From an uncultured Clostridia bacterium (GTDB taxonomy: Bacteria; Bacillota; Clostridia; Oscillospirales; Oscillospiraceae): a stretch of 64,000 nt of DNA. Both the position numbers and the translations under genes were made by a program. The DNA lies in assembly GCA_946186375.1 (NCBI GenBank), contig CAMHMZ010000002.1, positions 62,001-126,000 on the forward strand, read 5' to 3'. Numbering within the stretch: position 1 is the first letter of the stretch; every line of letters begins with the position of its first letter. The notes under the pieces are model-generated. The model was given only the letters and a program-made list of their open reading frames with translations. It had not been told where the DNA came from and did not search any database. Positions 1-9,401 of the stretch are shown here, in pieces.

Positions 1-1
1 C

Positions 2-1840
2 GGGAAGAGCTCCGGCTTCATTACCGGCTGCAGCAACGAAGCCTTTATCTGCGGCCGCCGTGACGTCGGCGGTATTACCGGCCAGCTCATCCCGAGCGTC
101 AGCTGGGATTTCTCCAACGACAAGCTGGAGGCGCTGTCCGGGCAAATCGGCAGTTTGAGCCGTCTTATCTCCGCGGCCTCCCAGCACGGTGAGGAGGGCA
201 GCGAGGAACTCGCCGTGCAGCTCGGGCTCATGCAGGACTATGCAAAAACCGCGGCCGAGGAACTGAAAAAAGCTCTCACAGACCAGGAGGCCATCCACGA
301 ACGCGTCATGCACACGATCCACGTCGACCCGGAGACCGGCAGAGTCAGCTTTGATTTTCAATGGGTCGATCTGAGCAGTCTGATGAGTGCGCTGACCGAT
401 CTGCGCGCCCAGTCCGCTCTCATCGACGAGCTGATCAAGACGACCGTAACGGACGTCCGGGAGGATCTGACTAAAATCACGCAGCAGATGTCCGGCGTAC
501 TTGGCGGCATGTATTCTCTTGTCGGCGGCGCCGCAGACGCAGAGCTCTATGAAAGCTATGATATCTCCGCCGCAGAGTGCTATGATCACGACCAGGGCGC
601 TGTCGCGGACTGTATGAACACGGGCCGGATCGAAGCAGAAGACAATGCCGGCGGCCTTCTCGGTACAGTCGGCTATGAGGTCTCCTTCGATATGGAGGAC
701 TCGCTTGACGCTTCGAAGTTTTTGACAGCGGACGCCAGCCGCTATATTTTCGCTGTCGTCCGCGGCAGCCGCAGCTTCGGCGAAGTCGAAGTCAAAGCGG
801 ACGGCGCGGGGGGCATAGTCGGCTCGATGGATGTCGGCGCCGCGGTGAACTGCGTTGGCGTCGGCGCCATGCGCTCGTCGACCGGCGACTACGTAGGCGG
901 CGTCGCGGGCCGCTCCGACGGCTCGATCGTCGGCTGCTGGTCCCGCGCGGATCTGAGCGGGCGGCGCTATGTCGGCGGCATCGCCGGTCTGGGCAGCGGA
1001 CTCACCGGCTGCCGCTCCTGGGCACATATTGAAGAAGCCAGCGAATATGCCGGTTCCGTCGCGGGTTGGAGCGAGGGCGAGATCACGGATAACCTCTATG
1101 TCGACAGCCTCCCCGCCGGGATCGACGGCGTGAGCCTCAGCGGGCAGACTGACCCTGTCAGTGCGGAAGAGCTTGCGGCCATGGAGGATCTGCCGGAAGG
1201 CTTCCGGGATCTGACTGTGCAGTTTCTTGTCGACGGTACCCCAGTCAAAACGCTTACGGTGCCCTTCGGCGGCAGCGTCACGGAGTTCCCCGAGGTCGCA
1301 AACGAAGGCGAGAAATACTGGAAGTGGGACGAGGCGGATCTCAGTCAGATCTATCGCAGTCTCACGGTCAGCGGGAAATATTATTCCCCCGCCACGACGC
1401 TTTCCTCCGGCGGCGAGCTTCCGCAGTTTCTTGTTGAGGGCGTCTTCTACGAGGGACAGGAGCTGACGGTCGCCGAATATAACCCCGGTATGGAAACGGA
1501 CGATCTGATCGGCGCGTATACGCTCTATGTCGACGGCTATGAGGGAGATCTGACCGTACATCTGCGCACGGAAGAAGATGGGCGGATCTTCGCTGTTCGG
1601 GATGACGGGAGTCTTTCCCCCGTTTCCGTCCGGCGCGACGGGCAGTATCTTGTCTTTGAGCTCTCCAACGGAGCGTCCTTTGTGTATCGGCACGCAGAAG
1701 AGCTTCTGGACTACAGCACATGGATCATCGGCGGAGCCGCAGGTCTTGGTGCCGCTGCGATTGTTCTTGTCCTCGTCCTGCGCAGAAGGAAAAAGAAAAA
1801 ACAGGATCTCCCGGAGGAGATCCACGTTTCGGAAGAATAA
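2..1840 (+). CDS. GLUG-repeat surface protein with C-terminal membrane anchor (5' partial)
   Basis: The reading frame is open from base 2, so the gene begins upstream of the window; the TTG used by the ORF track at 155 has no ribosome binding site. The visible part has short Gly-rich repeats of the GLUG kind (GGLLGTVG, GGIVGSMD, VGGVAGRSDG, VGGIAGLGSG), an acidic helical stretch near the visible N-terminus, and a bacterial-repeat-like region. It ends with one hydrophobic segment (IIGGAAGLGAAAIVLVLVL) followed by RRRKKKK, a typical stop-transfer anchor. GLUG repeats occur in secreted adhesin or peptidase-associated proteins of gut Firmicutes. A cell-surface role is inferred; no catalytic motif is visible. 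Ligand or partner unknown. Confidence 0.75.
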   Translation, partial: GKSSGFITGCSNEAFICGRRDVGGITGQLIPSVSWDFSNDKLEALSGQIGSLSRLISAASQHGEEGSEELAVQLGLMQDYAKTAAEELKKALTDQEAIHERVMHTIHVDPETGRVSFDFQWVDLSSLMSALTDLRAQSALIDELIKTTVTDVREDLTKITQQMSGVLGGMYSLVGGAADAELYESYDISAAECYDHDQGAVADCMNTGRIEAEDNAGGLLGTVGYEVSFDMEDSLDASKFLTADASRYIFAVVRGSRSFGEVEVKADGAGGIVGSMDVGAAVNCVGVGAMRSSTGDYVGGVAGRSDGSIVGCWSRADLSGRRYVGGIAGLGSGLTGCRSWAHIEEASEYAGSVAGWSEGEITDNLYVDSLPAGIDGVSLSGQTDPVSAEELAAMEDLPEGFRDLTVQFLVDGTPVKTLTVPFGGSVTEFPEVANEGEKYWKWDEADLSQIYRSLTVSGKYYSPATTLSSGGELPQFLVEGVFYEGQELTVAEYNPGMETDDLIGAYTLYVDGYEGDLTVHLRTEEDGRIFAVRDDGSLSPVSVRRDGQYLVFELSNGASFVYRHAEELLDYSTWIIGGAAGLGAAAIVLVLVLRRRKKKKQDLPEEIHVSEE

Positions 1841-1914
1841 AGCTTTGCAGAACAGAACCTTCTGCCTCGCTTTGCTCGACGCTGGATATCAGAATATAGC
1901 CTTTTATGCACATC

Positions 1915-1938
1915 GAGCCGGGCTGTTCAGCCCGGCTC
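1915..1938 (+). terminator. Rho-independent terminator after the GLUG protein gene
   Basis: Perfect 11-bp stem GAGCCGGGCTG / CAGCCCGGCTC with a 2-nt loop, followed by AATACTTTTATTTT. It lies 75 nt after the stop codon. Confidence 0.7.
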
Positions 1939-2000
1939 AATACTTTTATTTTGACTTCTGTTTGCGCTATTATCCCCATATCGAGTTTTTACAATATGAT

Positions 2001-2033
2001 AAAACCCTGTATCCGTTGAGAATACAGGGTTTT
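2001..2033 (-). terminator. Terminator of the tRNA-Thr gene
   Basis: 12-bp stem AAAACCCTGTAT / ATACAGGGTTTT directly downstream of the CCA end of tRNA-Thr on the minus strand. The T-rich flanks on both sides could make it bidirectional. Confidence 0.75.
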
Positions 2034-2036
2034 TTG

Positions 2037-2112
2037 TGGAGCTGGTAATGTGACTCGAACACACGACCTGCTGATTACGAATCAGCTGCTCTACCGACTG
2101 AGCTATACCAGC
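2037..2112 (-). tRNA. tRNA-Thr (anticodon CGT)
   Basis: Complete cloverleaf on the minus strand. The acceptor GCTGGTA pairs with TACCAGC, the anticodon arm is GCTGA-TTCGTAA-TCAGC (anticodon CGT), the T-loop is TTCGAGT, and CCA is genomically encoded. 76 nt including CCA. Confidence 0.95.
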
Positions 2113-2124
2113 GAGCGCTGCGCT

Positions 2125-2153
2125 ATTGTAGCATAAAGTTTTTCGGAAGTCAA
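2125..2153 (-). promoter_or_regulatory. Sigma-A promoter of tRNA-Thr
   Basis: On the minus strand, TTGACT, 17 nt, TACAAT. The -10 box lies about 13 nt upstream of the mature tRNA 5' end. Confidence 0.75.
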
Positions 2154-2487
2154 CCTCGAATAGATATACAATCTGTATAATTCTGTTACGATTTCGTGCT
2201 TGACAAGCATTTTTTATAAGCCCTCAATGCAATTGTCTGTAATCTGCAACCCGTTTTTTGTTGGAAATCAGCCATCCGATTTTGAGGCGGTTGAGACGAA
2301 AAGCAGTAACATAATCTGTAACAATAATGACACTCCAAAGAGTTATCAACATTTTCAACAGATTTGTCAACAGGTCTAAAACTGCCTATTCAGCCGGGAA
2401 AGTTTTGATTTACTAAAAAATGGTTGATCTTCTAACACATATTCGTTACAAATCGTAAACAAGTTTTGATTTACATAATTGAAATCA
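2154..2487. other. AT-rich intergenic region without a gene
   Basis: This stretch is markedly AT-rich against its GC-rich surroundings and has no credible ORF. It holds a DnaA-box-like TTATCAACA (one mismatch to the usual TTATCCACA) near 2341, with related TTCAACAG and GTCAACAG motifs. AGTTTTGATTTAC occurs as an exact 13-bp direct repeat at 2401 and 2462. No terminator with a clean T-run was seen for radC. Function unknown. Confidence 0.5.
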
Positions 2488-3168
2488 TCACAAAAGGTTT
2501 AGAATACGGGAATCGGCAAAGGAAACATAGTCGTCACCGGCCACGATAATGTGATCTCTGAATTCAATATTCACAAGCTTCAGCGCGGCGATGACCTTTT
2601 TCGTCACATACTGATCCTCCACGGAGGGCAGCGCAACGCCGTCCGGGTGGTTATGGGCGAGGACGACGGCGCTGGCTCTGTCCTTCAGCGCGATCTCGAC
2701 GATCTTTCGGATGCTGAGATTGACTTCGTTGACGACGCCGCGGCCAAGTTCATTCGTAGAGAGGATCCGGCCGTTGGAGTCCAGGCAGACGAGCAGGGCC
2801 TTCTCGTCCTTCTCGTGCATCAAACGAGGCACGAGAAACTTCCCCGCATCCCCTGTGCCGCGGATCCATTTCATGTCCTTCGTGCTCATGACCGCGCAGC
2901 GCTTATTGAGCTCCGGCACAAGCCTGAGCAGCAAAGCCGTGTTTCTCCCGACACCCTCGACCTCGGTCAGTTCCCGAACGCCCGCGTTCATCACGGCGTC
3001 CAGAGAGCCGAAGCGCTCCAGCAGCCGGTGTGCAAGCTCATTCGTGTCCTGTCTGGGGATCGCGTAAAACAGCAGCAGCTCCAGGGCGTTGACCTCGTTG
3101 AAGTTTTCAAGACCAGACTCCTGAAACCTCGCCTTCAAGCGTTCTCTGTGTCCCTCATGGATGCCCAT
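2488..3168 (-). CDS. radC: RadC family JAB/MPN domain protein
   Basis: 226 aa with the start at MGIHEGHRERL, because AGGAGG-like GGAGGC sits 6 nt upstream of this ATG; the longer ORF-track start is unsupported. The N-terminal half has a helix-hairpin-helix region (VEGVGRNTALLL). The C-terminal half is the RadC JAB1/MPN metalloprotease-like fold with the signature HNHPDG...SVED (JAMM zinc ligands His, His, Asp). RadC proteins were long annotated as DNA repair proteins, but the enzymatic role is unproven. This is the last gene of the uvrB-polA-rimI-tsaD-radC run, 23 nt downstream of tsaD, so it is probably cotranscribed. Confidence 0.93.
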   Translation of the reverse strand: MGIHEGHRERLKARFQESGLENFNEVNALELLLFYAIPRQDTNELAHRLLERFGSLDAVMNAGVRELTEVEGVGRNTALLLRLVPELNKRCAVMSTKDMKWIRGTGDAGKFLVPRLMHEKDEKALLVCLDSNGRILSTNELGRGVVNEVNLSIRKIVEIALKDRASAVVLAHNHPDGVALPSVEDQYVTKKVIAALKLVNIEFRDHIIVAGDDYVSFADSRILNLL

Positions 3169-3191
3169 GACTTGCCTCCGTCCTTGTTTTT

Positions 3192-4196
3192 TCAGCCGAG
3201 TTCCATCGTCGCGTAGGCATTGAGATCGCTGCCCGCGCGCACGCCAGCCAGGTACTCGTAATAGCCCTGCGCGCCGATCATCGCACCGTTGTCGCCGCAA
3301 AGCCGCAGCGGCGGGATATAGAGCTTTTTTCCGGCGCTCTCCGCCGCGCGCTGGAAGTCCGCGCGGATGCGGGAGTTTGCCGCAACGCCGCCGGCCACGA
3401 CGATCCGATCGTACCCGAGCTCCTCCGCCGCGTGCATCGTGCGCGGCACCAGACTGTCGCTGACGGCCTTGGTAAAGGAGGCTGCCAGACCCGCCCGGTC
3501 GATCTGCTCCCCCTTCTGCTCGGCATTGTGCACCAGATTGATTACGGCGGTCTTCAGGCCGGAGAAGCTCATGTCATAGGGATTGCCATCCACGTGGGCA
3601 ATGGGGAAGCTGTATTTCGTGTCGTCGCCGCCCTGGCTCAGAAGGTCGATCGGTTTTCCGCCGGGATAGGGCAGGCCGAGGACGCGCGCCGTCTTGTCGA
3701 AGCACTCCCCCGCCGCGTCGTCGCGCGTAGCGCCGAGAACGTGCATGTCCGTATAGTCACGCACGTCGACGAGCAGCGTGTTGCCGCCGGAGATAGCCAG
3801 GCACAGGAAAGGCGGCTCGAGCTCGGGATAGGCCAGATAGTTGGCGGCCATGTGGCCGCGGATATGGTGGACCGGGATGAGCGGCACGCCCAGCGCCAGA
3901 GCGCAGGACTTGGCGAAGTTGACGCCCACGAGCACCGCGCCGATCAGACCGGGCGCGTAGCTCACGGCAACGGCGTCGATGTCCTTTCGCTCGAGCTTTG
4001 CCTCCTCCAGCGCGCGGCGCGTCAGCTGGGAGATGGCCTCCACATGACAGCGGGACGCGATCTCCGGCACCACGCCGCCATATACCGCATGCAGATCCGC
4101 CTGGGAGAGGATCTGGTCGGTCAAAATCTTTCTGCCGTCCTCAACGATGGCGACGGCCGTTTCATCGCAGGTAGACTCAAAAGCAAGGATCTTCAA
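3192..4196 (-). CDS. tsaD: tRNA N6-adenosine threonylcarbamoyltransferase TsaD
   Basis: 334 aa, full length for the Kae1/TsaD/Gcp family. It starts MKILAFESTCDETAVAIV, the classic N-terminus. The metal-binding HxxxH is seen in HIRGHMAANY, and SGGNT and the C-terminal VAGGVAANSRIR nucleotide-binding motif are present. TsaD transfers threonylcarbamoyl from TC-AMP to A37 of ANN-decoding tRNAs, with TsaB and TsaE, in the cytoplasm. The usual partners tsaB and tsaE are not in this window, but rimI lies immediately upstream as in many tsaE-tsaB-rimI-tsaD operons. Confidence 0.97.
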   Translation of the reverse strand: MKILAFESTCDETAVAIVEDGRKILTDQILSQADLHAVYGGVVPEIASRCHVEAISQLTRRALEEAKLERKDIDAVAVSYAPGLIGAVLVGVNFAKSCALALGVPLIPVHHIRGHMAANYLAYPELEPPFLCLAISGGNTLLVDVRDYTDMHVLGATRDDAAGECFDKTARVLGLPYPGGKPIDLLSQGGDDTKYSFPIAHVDGNPYDMSFSGLKTAVINLVHNAEQKGEQIDRAGLAASFTKAVSDSLVPRTMHAAEELGYDRIVVAGGVAANSRIRADFQRAAESAGKKLYIPPLRLCGDNGAMIGAQGYYEYLAGVRAGSDLNAYATMELG

Positions 4197-4205
4197 AACA
4201 ATGCC

Positions 4206-4649
4206 TCATTTCAAATAGACTGTCATCAAAAGAGCGTCCTCCGTGGGGGCGCTGTAATAGTTTTTTCGCCGTCCGACAGGCTGGAAGCCGAAGCCGCTGT
4301 AGAGCGCGATCGCCGCCTCGTTCGACGCGCGCACCTCCAGCGTGACAAAGGCCAGTTCCAGGTGTTTCGCGCGCTCCAGAAGCTCTGCCAGCAGAGCCCT
4401 CGCGACGCCCATTCTGCGGTGCTCCGGCGCCGTGGCGACGTTGGAGATATAGCCCTCGTCGAGCACATGGAGCATCCCGACATAGCCGAGCATCTCTCCG
4501 TTTTCCTCTGCGACGAGAAACACATGCCGCTCGTCAGGCATCCAGGAGCGCAGCTGCTCCTCCGTCCAAGGGATGGAGAAGCAGCGCTGCTCCAGCGCCT
4601 CCAGCGCGGGCAGATGGCGCTCCTGCGCATCGATCACCGAAAAGGCCAT
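4206..4649 (-). CDS. rimI: Ribosomal protein S18-alanine N-acetyltransferase RimI-like GNAT
   Basis: 147 aa from MAFSVIDAQ, preceded by GAGG 6 nt upstream; the extra N-terminal residues in the ORF track are in the polA overlap and are rejected. It is a GNAT fold with the acetyl-CoA pyrophosphate-binding motif RRMGVARALL and the C-terminal Asn/Tyr region ASNEAAIALYSGFGF characteristic of RimI. RimI acetylates the N-terminal alanine of ribosomal protein bS18; in Firmicutes the substrate is often inferred. It sits 10 nt after polA and 9 nt before tsaD in the same operon, which supports the assignment over other GNATs. Confidence 0.88.
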   Translation of the reverse strand: MAFSVIDAQERHLPALEALEQRCFSIPWTEEQLRSWMPDERHVFLVAEENGEMLGYVGMLHVLDEGYISNVATAPEHRRMGVARALLAELLERAKHLELAFVTLEVRASNEAAIALYSGFGFQPVGRRKNYYSAPTEDALLMTVYLK

Positions 4650-4659
4650 GTCTGCCTCC

Positions 4660-7215
4660 TCAGTGTGCTTCCGCCCAACTGTGGCCGATATGCGCATCCA
4701 CCGTGAGCGGTACTGCGAGCGCGGCGGTGTGCTCCATCTCATAGCTCAAAATCTCGCGCACGCGCTCGGCCTCCTCCTGCGGACACTCGACGATCAGCTC
4801 GTCGTGCACCTGCAGCAGCAGCCGCGCCTGCAGGCCCTCGGCCTTCAGACGCCGGTAGACCGCCACCATGGCGAGCTTGATGATGTCGGCGGCCGTGCCC
4901 TGGATGGGCATGTTCAGCGCGACGCGCTCGCCGAACTGCCTCGTATTAAAGTTGGAGCTTTTGAGCTCCGGCAATGCGCGCCGACGCCCGTAAAGCGTGG
5001 AGACGTATCCGTCGTGGCGTGCCTTCTCGACGATGCTCTTCATATAATCGCGCACACCGTGATACTTGTTCAGATAGGCCTCCATATAGGCCTTGGCCTC
5101 GTTCGGGAAGACACCGATGTCCTGTGCAAGAGAGAAGGCGGAGATCCCGTATACGATGCCGAAGTTGACGGCCTTGGCGCGGCTGCGCAGCGCGTGCGTC
5201 ACCTCCGAAAGCGGCGTATCAAAGACCTGCGAGGCCGTGACGGTGTGGAAATCCTCACCGCTCAGAAAAGCATCCTGCATCGCCTTGTCGCCGGAGATGT
5301 GCGCCAGAAGTCGCAGCTCGATCTGGCTATAGTCGGCGTCGACGAGCGTCATGCCCGGAGAAGCGACGAACATCCGGCGGATCTGCGCACCGAGCTCGCG
5401 TCTGACGGGGATATTCTGCAGATTGGGCTCCGTGGAGGACAGCCGCCCCGTCGCGGTGACGGTCATCTGGAAATTCGTATGGATGCGGCCATCGTCCTCG
5501 ATGACCTTCAAAAGGCCCTCGGCATAGGTGGATTTGAGCTTGGTGAGCATGCGGTAGTCCAGGACCTCCTGCACGATCGGATGTTTGCCGCGCAGCTTCT
5601 CCAGCACGTCCGCGTTCGTGCTCCAGCCGGTCTTGGTCTTCTTTCCGGCCGGGAGCATCAGCTCGTCAAAGAGCACCTCACCGAGCTGCTTCGGGGAGAG
5701 GATGTTGAAATCATGCCCGGCGTGGGAATAAATGCTCTCCTGCAGCGAGGCGATGCCCGCGTTCAGGCTCTGACCGAAGTCGTAGAGCGCTTTTCTGTCA
5801 ACGCAAAAGCCCGTATGCTCCATCTCGGCCAGCACCTCGCAGAGAGGCAGCTCCGCCGTTTCAAAGAGTTCGGTCATCCCCTCCTCGGCCAGCTTCTCCC
5901 GCAGCGGCTCCGTCAGCGTCCAGACAGCCTCCGCGCCCTTGAGCTCCTCGCCCAGATAACGCACGCTGAGCCGCTCGAGCGAATAGTCGCTGTCTGTCGC
6001 AGCGAGCAAATAGCCCGCCAGCGCCGTGTCGAATACGAAGCCCTCGAGCCCCAGCCCCTCGCGCAGCAGCAGCGTCATCAGATTTTTGACGTTGTGCGAG
6101 CGCTTTTTGACGTCTTTGCCGAAAACCGTGCGCAGCAGCTCCTGATAGCGCTCGCCGCAGGCGCTCCAGCTCAGCTCATAGACCGTCTTTCCGTCGCAGA
6201 GCTCCAGACTGTCCAGCCCCTCGAGCGGCAAGACGGCGATCTCCCCGGCCTCTTTGATCGCCCGGAGCAGCACATCGGCCGTCTCGTCTGTGACCTCGAC
6301 ACGCCCGAGCGCTTCATGCGCAGGCGCGGCCGGGGCGTTCTCCGCCTCTTTGAGGCCCCATTTTTCGATAAATTTCTGAAAGCCGAGCTTCTTGAAAAGC
6401 CCATAGAGCTCGGGCCTGTAGTCCTCGTGCCAGAGAGCCTCCTGCGGCTCGAAGGACAGCGGCACCTCGCAGAGGATCGTCGCCAGCCAATAGGACTGCC
6501 GCGCGCTGCTCTCCCCTGCCGCGAGCTTTTTCCGCACGCCGTCCTTGATATCGAGCGTGTCGAGCTCCGCATAGATCCGGTCGAGCGAGCCACAGCGGTG
6601 CAGCAGATCAAGCGCCGTTTTCTCGCCGATGCCCGGCACGCCCGGGATATTGTCCGAGCTGTCGCCCATGAGGGCCTTCAGATCGACCATCTTCTTCGGT
6701 TCGAAACCGTATTCCTCCATAAAGCGTGCGGGGGTATAGAGGATGGTCTCGGTCTGACCCATGCGGGTCTTCACGAGGCAGACGGTCGTCGTGTCCGTGA
6801 CGAGCTGCAGGCTGTCCTTGTCGCCCGTCACGATGACGCAGTCCCAGCCCGCCTTGGCGCACCGGACGGAAACCGTGCCGAGGATGTCGTCGGCCTCGTA
6901 GCCCTCTTTTTCATAGCGGCGCACGCCCATATCGTCGAGCGTCTCCTTCAAAAGCGGCATCTGCACGACGAGCTCCTCCGGCATGGGATGTCGCTGCGCC
7001 TTATAGCCCTCGTAAGCCTTGTGGCGGAAGGTCGGCGCCTTCAGATCAAAGCTGACGCAGAGGGCGTCCGGCTTCTGCTCGTCGAGCAGTCGTTGCAGGA
7101 TCACCAGAAAGCCGTAGACTGCGTTCGTCGGCGTGCCGTCGGGGGCCGTGAGCTGACGCACGCCGTAGAAGGCGCGGTTGACGATGCTGTTTCCGTCGAG
7201 GATCATCAGTTTCAT
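4660..7215 (-). CDS. polA: DNA polymerase I
   Basis: 851 aa. Residues 1 to about 290 are the 5'-3' flap exonuclease domain (DGNSIVNRAFYG, GVPGIGEKTA). Residues ~300-460 are an RNase H-like 3'-5' exonuclease domain whose acidic catalytic motifs look lost (IAVLPLEG where DTET is expected). Residues ~470-851 are the family A polymerase with DADYSQIELR (motif A), RSRAKAVNFGIVYG (O-helix/motif B) and LLQVHDELIVE (motif C). It fills Okazaki-fragment and repair gaps, removing RNA primers. The gene lies 6 nt downstream of uvrB, so excision and gap filling are coexpressed. Confidence 0.97.
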   Translation of the reverse strand: MKLMILDGNSIVNRAFYGVRQLTAPDGTPTNAVYGFLVILQRLLDEQKPDALCVSFDLKAPTFRHKAYEGYKAQRHPMPEELVVQMPLLKETLDDMGVRRYEKEGYEADDILGTVSVRCAKAGWDCVIVTGDKDSLQLVTDTTTVCLVKTRMGQTETILYTPARFMEEYGFEPKKMVDLKALMGDSSDNIPGVPGIGEKTALDLLHRCGSLDRIYAELDTLDIKDGVRKKLAAGESSARQSYWLATILCEVPLSFEPQEALWHEDYRPELYGLFKKLGFQKFIEKWGLKEAENAPAAPAHEALGRVEVTDETADVLLRAIKEAGEIAVLPLEGLDSLELCDGKTVYELSWSACGERYQELLRTVFGKDVKKRSHNVKNLMTLLLREGLGLEGFVFDTALAGYLLAATDSDYSLERLSVRYLGEELKGAEAVWTLTEPLREKLAEEGMTELFETAELPLCEVLAEMEHTGFCVDRKALYDFGQSLNAGIASLQESIYSHAGHDFNILSPKQLGEVLFDELMLPAGKKTKTGWSTNADVLEKLRGKHPIVQEVLDYRMLTKLKSTYAEGLLKVIEDDGRIHTNFQMTVTATGRLSSTEPNLQNIPVRRELGAQIRRMFVASPGMTLVDADYSQIELRLLAHISGDKAMQDAFLSGEDFHTVTASQVFDTPLSEVTHALRSRAKAVNFGIVYGISAFSLAQDIGVFPNEAKAYMEAYLNKYHGVRDYMKSIVEKARHDGYVSTLYGRRRALPELKSSNFNTRQFGERVALNMPIQGTAADIIKLAMVAVYRRLKAEGLQARLLLQVHDELIVECPQEEAERVREILSYEMEHTAALAVPLTVDAHIGHSWAEAH

Positions 7216-7221
7216 AGTTTT

Positions 7222-9201
7222 TTACCTCTTAAGCTGCGTTTCGCCCTTCAGGCGGATGATCTCGTCGCGCAGCTGCGCGGCGATCTCGTATTCGAGCATC
7301 TGCGCGGCCTTGCGCATCTGGCTCTCCAACTGCTCGATGAGCTCGCGGCGCTCGCGCTCGGTCATCTTCACGCCGCCCTTTTTCTTCGGTGCATCGGAGG
7401 CGTCCGTGGAGATCTCCAGCAGATCGCGCACGCTTTTGATAATCGTCTGCGGAACGATGCCGTTTGCTTCGTTATAGGCGATCTGTTTTTTGCGGCGTCG
7501 CTCCGTCTCGACGATGCAGGCGCGCATCGAGGGTGTGATCGTATCGGCGTACATGACGACGATGCTCTCCGCGTTTCGGGCTGCGCGGCCGACGGTCTGG
7601 ATGAGGCTCGTCTCACTGCGCAGAAAGCCCTCCTTGTCCGCGTCGAGGATAGCGACCAGGCCGACCTCCGGAATATCGAGGCCCTCACGCAGGAGGTTAA
7701 TGCCAACCAGCACATCGAATTCGCCGAGGCGCAGGTCGCGGATGATCTCCATGCGCTCGATGGTGCCGATATCGTGGTGCATATAGCGGCAGCGGATCCC
7801 GGCATTTGTGAGATATTCGGACAGATCCTCCGCCATCTTCTTTGTCAGCGTCGTCACGAGGCAGCGCAGGCCGCGCTCGATGCGGGCGTTTATCTCGCCG
7901 ATCAGATCGTCGATCTGACCCTCGACCGGCCGGACGAAGATCTCCGGATCGAGAAGGCCGGTCGGGCGGATGATCTGCTCGGCGATCTGTCCGGCGCGCT
8001 CGCGCTCATAGTCGCCGGGCGTTGCGGAGACATAGACGCGCTGGTGGATGCGCTCAGTGAATTCCTCAAACTTCAGCGGCCGGTTATCAAAGGCCGAGGG
8101 CAGACGGAAGCCGTATTCGACCAGCGACTCCTTGCGCGCCCTATCGCCCCGATACATGGCTCGCACCTGTGGAAGCGTGACATGGCTCTCATCCACAAAA
8201 AGCAGAAAATCCTTCGGGAAATAATCCAGCAGCGTCATCGGCGGGCTGCCGGGCGCGCGGTTGGAGATGACGCGGGAATAATTCTCGATGCCGGAGCAGT
8301 AGCCGAGCTCCTGCATCATTTCGATATCATAGTCTGTGCGCTGGCGGATCCGCTGCGCCTCGATGAGCTTGTTGTTCTCCTCAAAATAGCGCACGCGCTC
8401 GTCGCACTCCGTGCGGATGCGCTCGATCGCAGCCTCGAGCTTCTCGCGGGTCGTCACATAGTGGCTCGCCGGATAGATTGCCGCGTGATTGAGGTAGCGC
8501 GTGACAGTGCCCGTGACGACATTGACCTCGCTGATCCGGTCGACTTCGTCCCCGAAGAATTCCACGCGGATCGCCCGGTCATTGGCATAAGCCGGGAAGA
8601 TCTCGATTGTGTCGCCGCGCACGCGGAACATGTTGCGCTCGAAGGCAATATCGTTTCTCTCATAGCGGATCTCCACAAGCTTGTGCAGCGTCTCGTCAAA
8701 GCTGCGGTGCTGGCCGGGGCGGAAGGAGATGACCATGTTCGCATAGTCGATCGGGTCGCCCAGGCCGTAGATGCAGGAGACTGAGGCCACGACGATCACG
8801 TCCCGCCGCTCGAAGAGGCTCGAGGTCGCGCTGTGGCGCAGCCTCTCGATCTCATCGTTGATGGCGCAGTCCTTTTCAATAAAGGTGTCCGTGTGCGGGA
8901 TATAGGCCTCCGGCTGATAGTAGTCATAGTAGGAGACAAAATACTCCACGGCGTTTTCCGGGAAAAACTCCTTGAATTCGCTGCACAGCTGCGCTGCGAG
9001 CGTTTTGTTGTGGGCCAGGACGAGCGTGGGGCGGTTGAGGCGCGCGATCACGTTTGCCATGGTAAAGGTCTTGCCAGAGCCCGTCACGCCGAGGAGCACC
9101 TGCTCGTCGATGCCGTTCTCGATCCCGGCGACAAGCTCGTCGATAGCCTCCGGCTGGTCTCCGGTCGGCCGATAATCCGAATGCAGCTTAAAAGTCTCCA
9201 T
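7222..9201 (-). CDS. uvrB: UvrABC system protein B
   Basis: 659 aa from [20 protein letters not shown], with AAAGGAGGG 8 nt upstream; the ORF-track N-terminal MCQKEGRA is untranslated leader. It has Walker [11 protein letters not shown], the DNA-clamping beta-hairpin region [16 protein letters not shown], helicase motifs in the second RecA-like domain ([23 protein letters not shown]), and the C-terminal UVR coiled-coil that contacts UvrC. It verifies lesions in nucleotide excision repair. It is the first gene of the five-gene repair/tRNA modification operon. Confidence 0.97.
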   Translation of the reverse strand: METFKLHSDYRPTGDQPEAIDELVAGIENGIDEQVLLGVTGSGKTFTMANVIARLNRPTLVLAHNKTLAAQLCSEFKEFFPENAVEYFVSYYDYYQPEAYIPHTDTFIEKDCAINDEIERLRHSATSSLFERRDVIVVASVSCIYGLGDPIDYANMVISFRPGQHRSFDETLHKLVEIRYERNDIAFERNMFRVRGDTIEIFPAYANDRAIRVEFFGDEVDRISEVNVVTGTVTRYLNHAAIYPASHYVTTREKLEAAIERIRTECDERVRYFEENNKLIEAQRIRQRTDYDIEMMQELGYCSGIENYSRVISNRAPGSPPMTLLDYFPKDFLLFVDESHVTLPQVRAMYRGDRARKESLVEYGFRLPSAFDNRPLKFEEFTERIHQRVYVSATPGDYERERAGQIAEQIIRPTGLLDPEIFVRPVEGQIDDLIGEINARIERGLRCLVTTLTKKMAEDLSEYLTNAGIRCRYMHHDIGTIERMEIIRDLRLGEFDVLVGINLLREGLDIPEVGLVAILDADKEGFLRSETSLIQTVGRAARNAESIVVMYADTITPSMRACIVETERRRKKQIAYNEANGIVPQTIIKSVRDLLEISTDASDAPKKKGGVKMTERERRELIEQLESQMRKAAQMLEYEIAAQLRDEIIRLKGETQLKR

Positions 9202-9301
9202 GGCCCGGCCCTCCTTTTGACACATAATATAGCAAGTTATTTTACCACTTTCTTCCCCGGTTCACAAGGATAATCTGGTATTTCATCTTTCCGTCATAAA
9301 A

Positions 9302-9350
9302 GGAAGGGCTCCCCTCCGTTCCCTGACGAGAGCGAAAGGAGAGCCCTTCC
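9302..9350 (-). terminator. Terminator between the PlsC-like gene and uvrB
   Basis: Long stem GGAAGGGCTC / GAGCCCTTCC with an extended imperfect upper part. On the minus strand it is followed by TTTTAT. It separates the acyltransferase gene from uvrB. Confidence 0.65.
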
Positions 9351-9401
9351 ATGTCGTTCTTTTTCTCTACAGCGTTGATCCGTCTGCTGCGTCCCGGTCG
9401 A

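Noticed and set aside
2154-2487. Chromosomal replication origin
   Set aside because: Only one near-match DnaA box, and no dnaA, dnaN or rpmH nearby.
4573-8784. 1403-aa ORF on the plus strand
   Set aside because: It lies antisense to rimI, polA and uvrB, whose motifs are unmistakable. High GC leaves long open antisense frames; no RBS or domain supports it.
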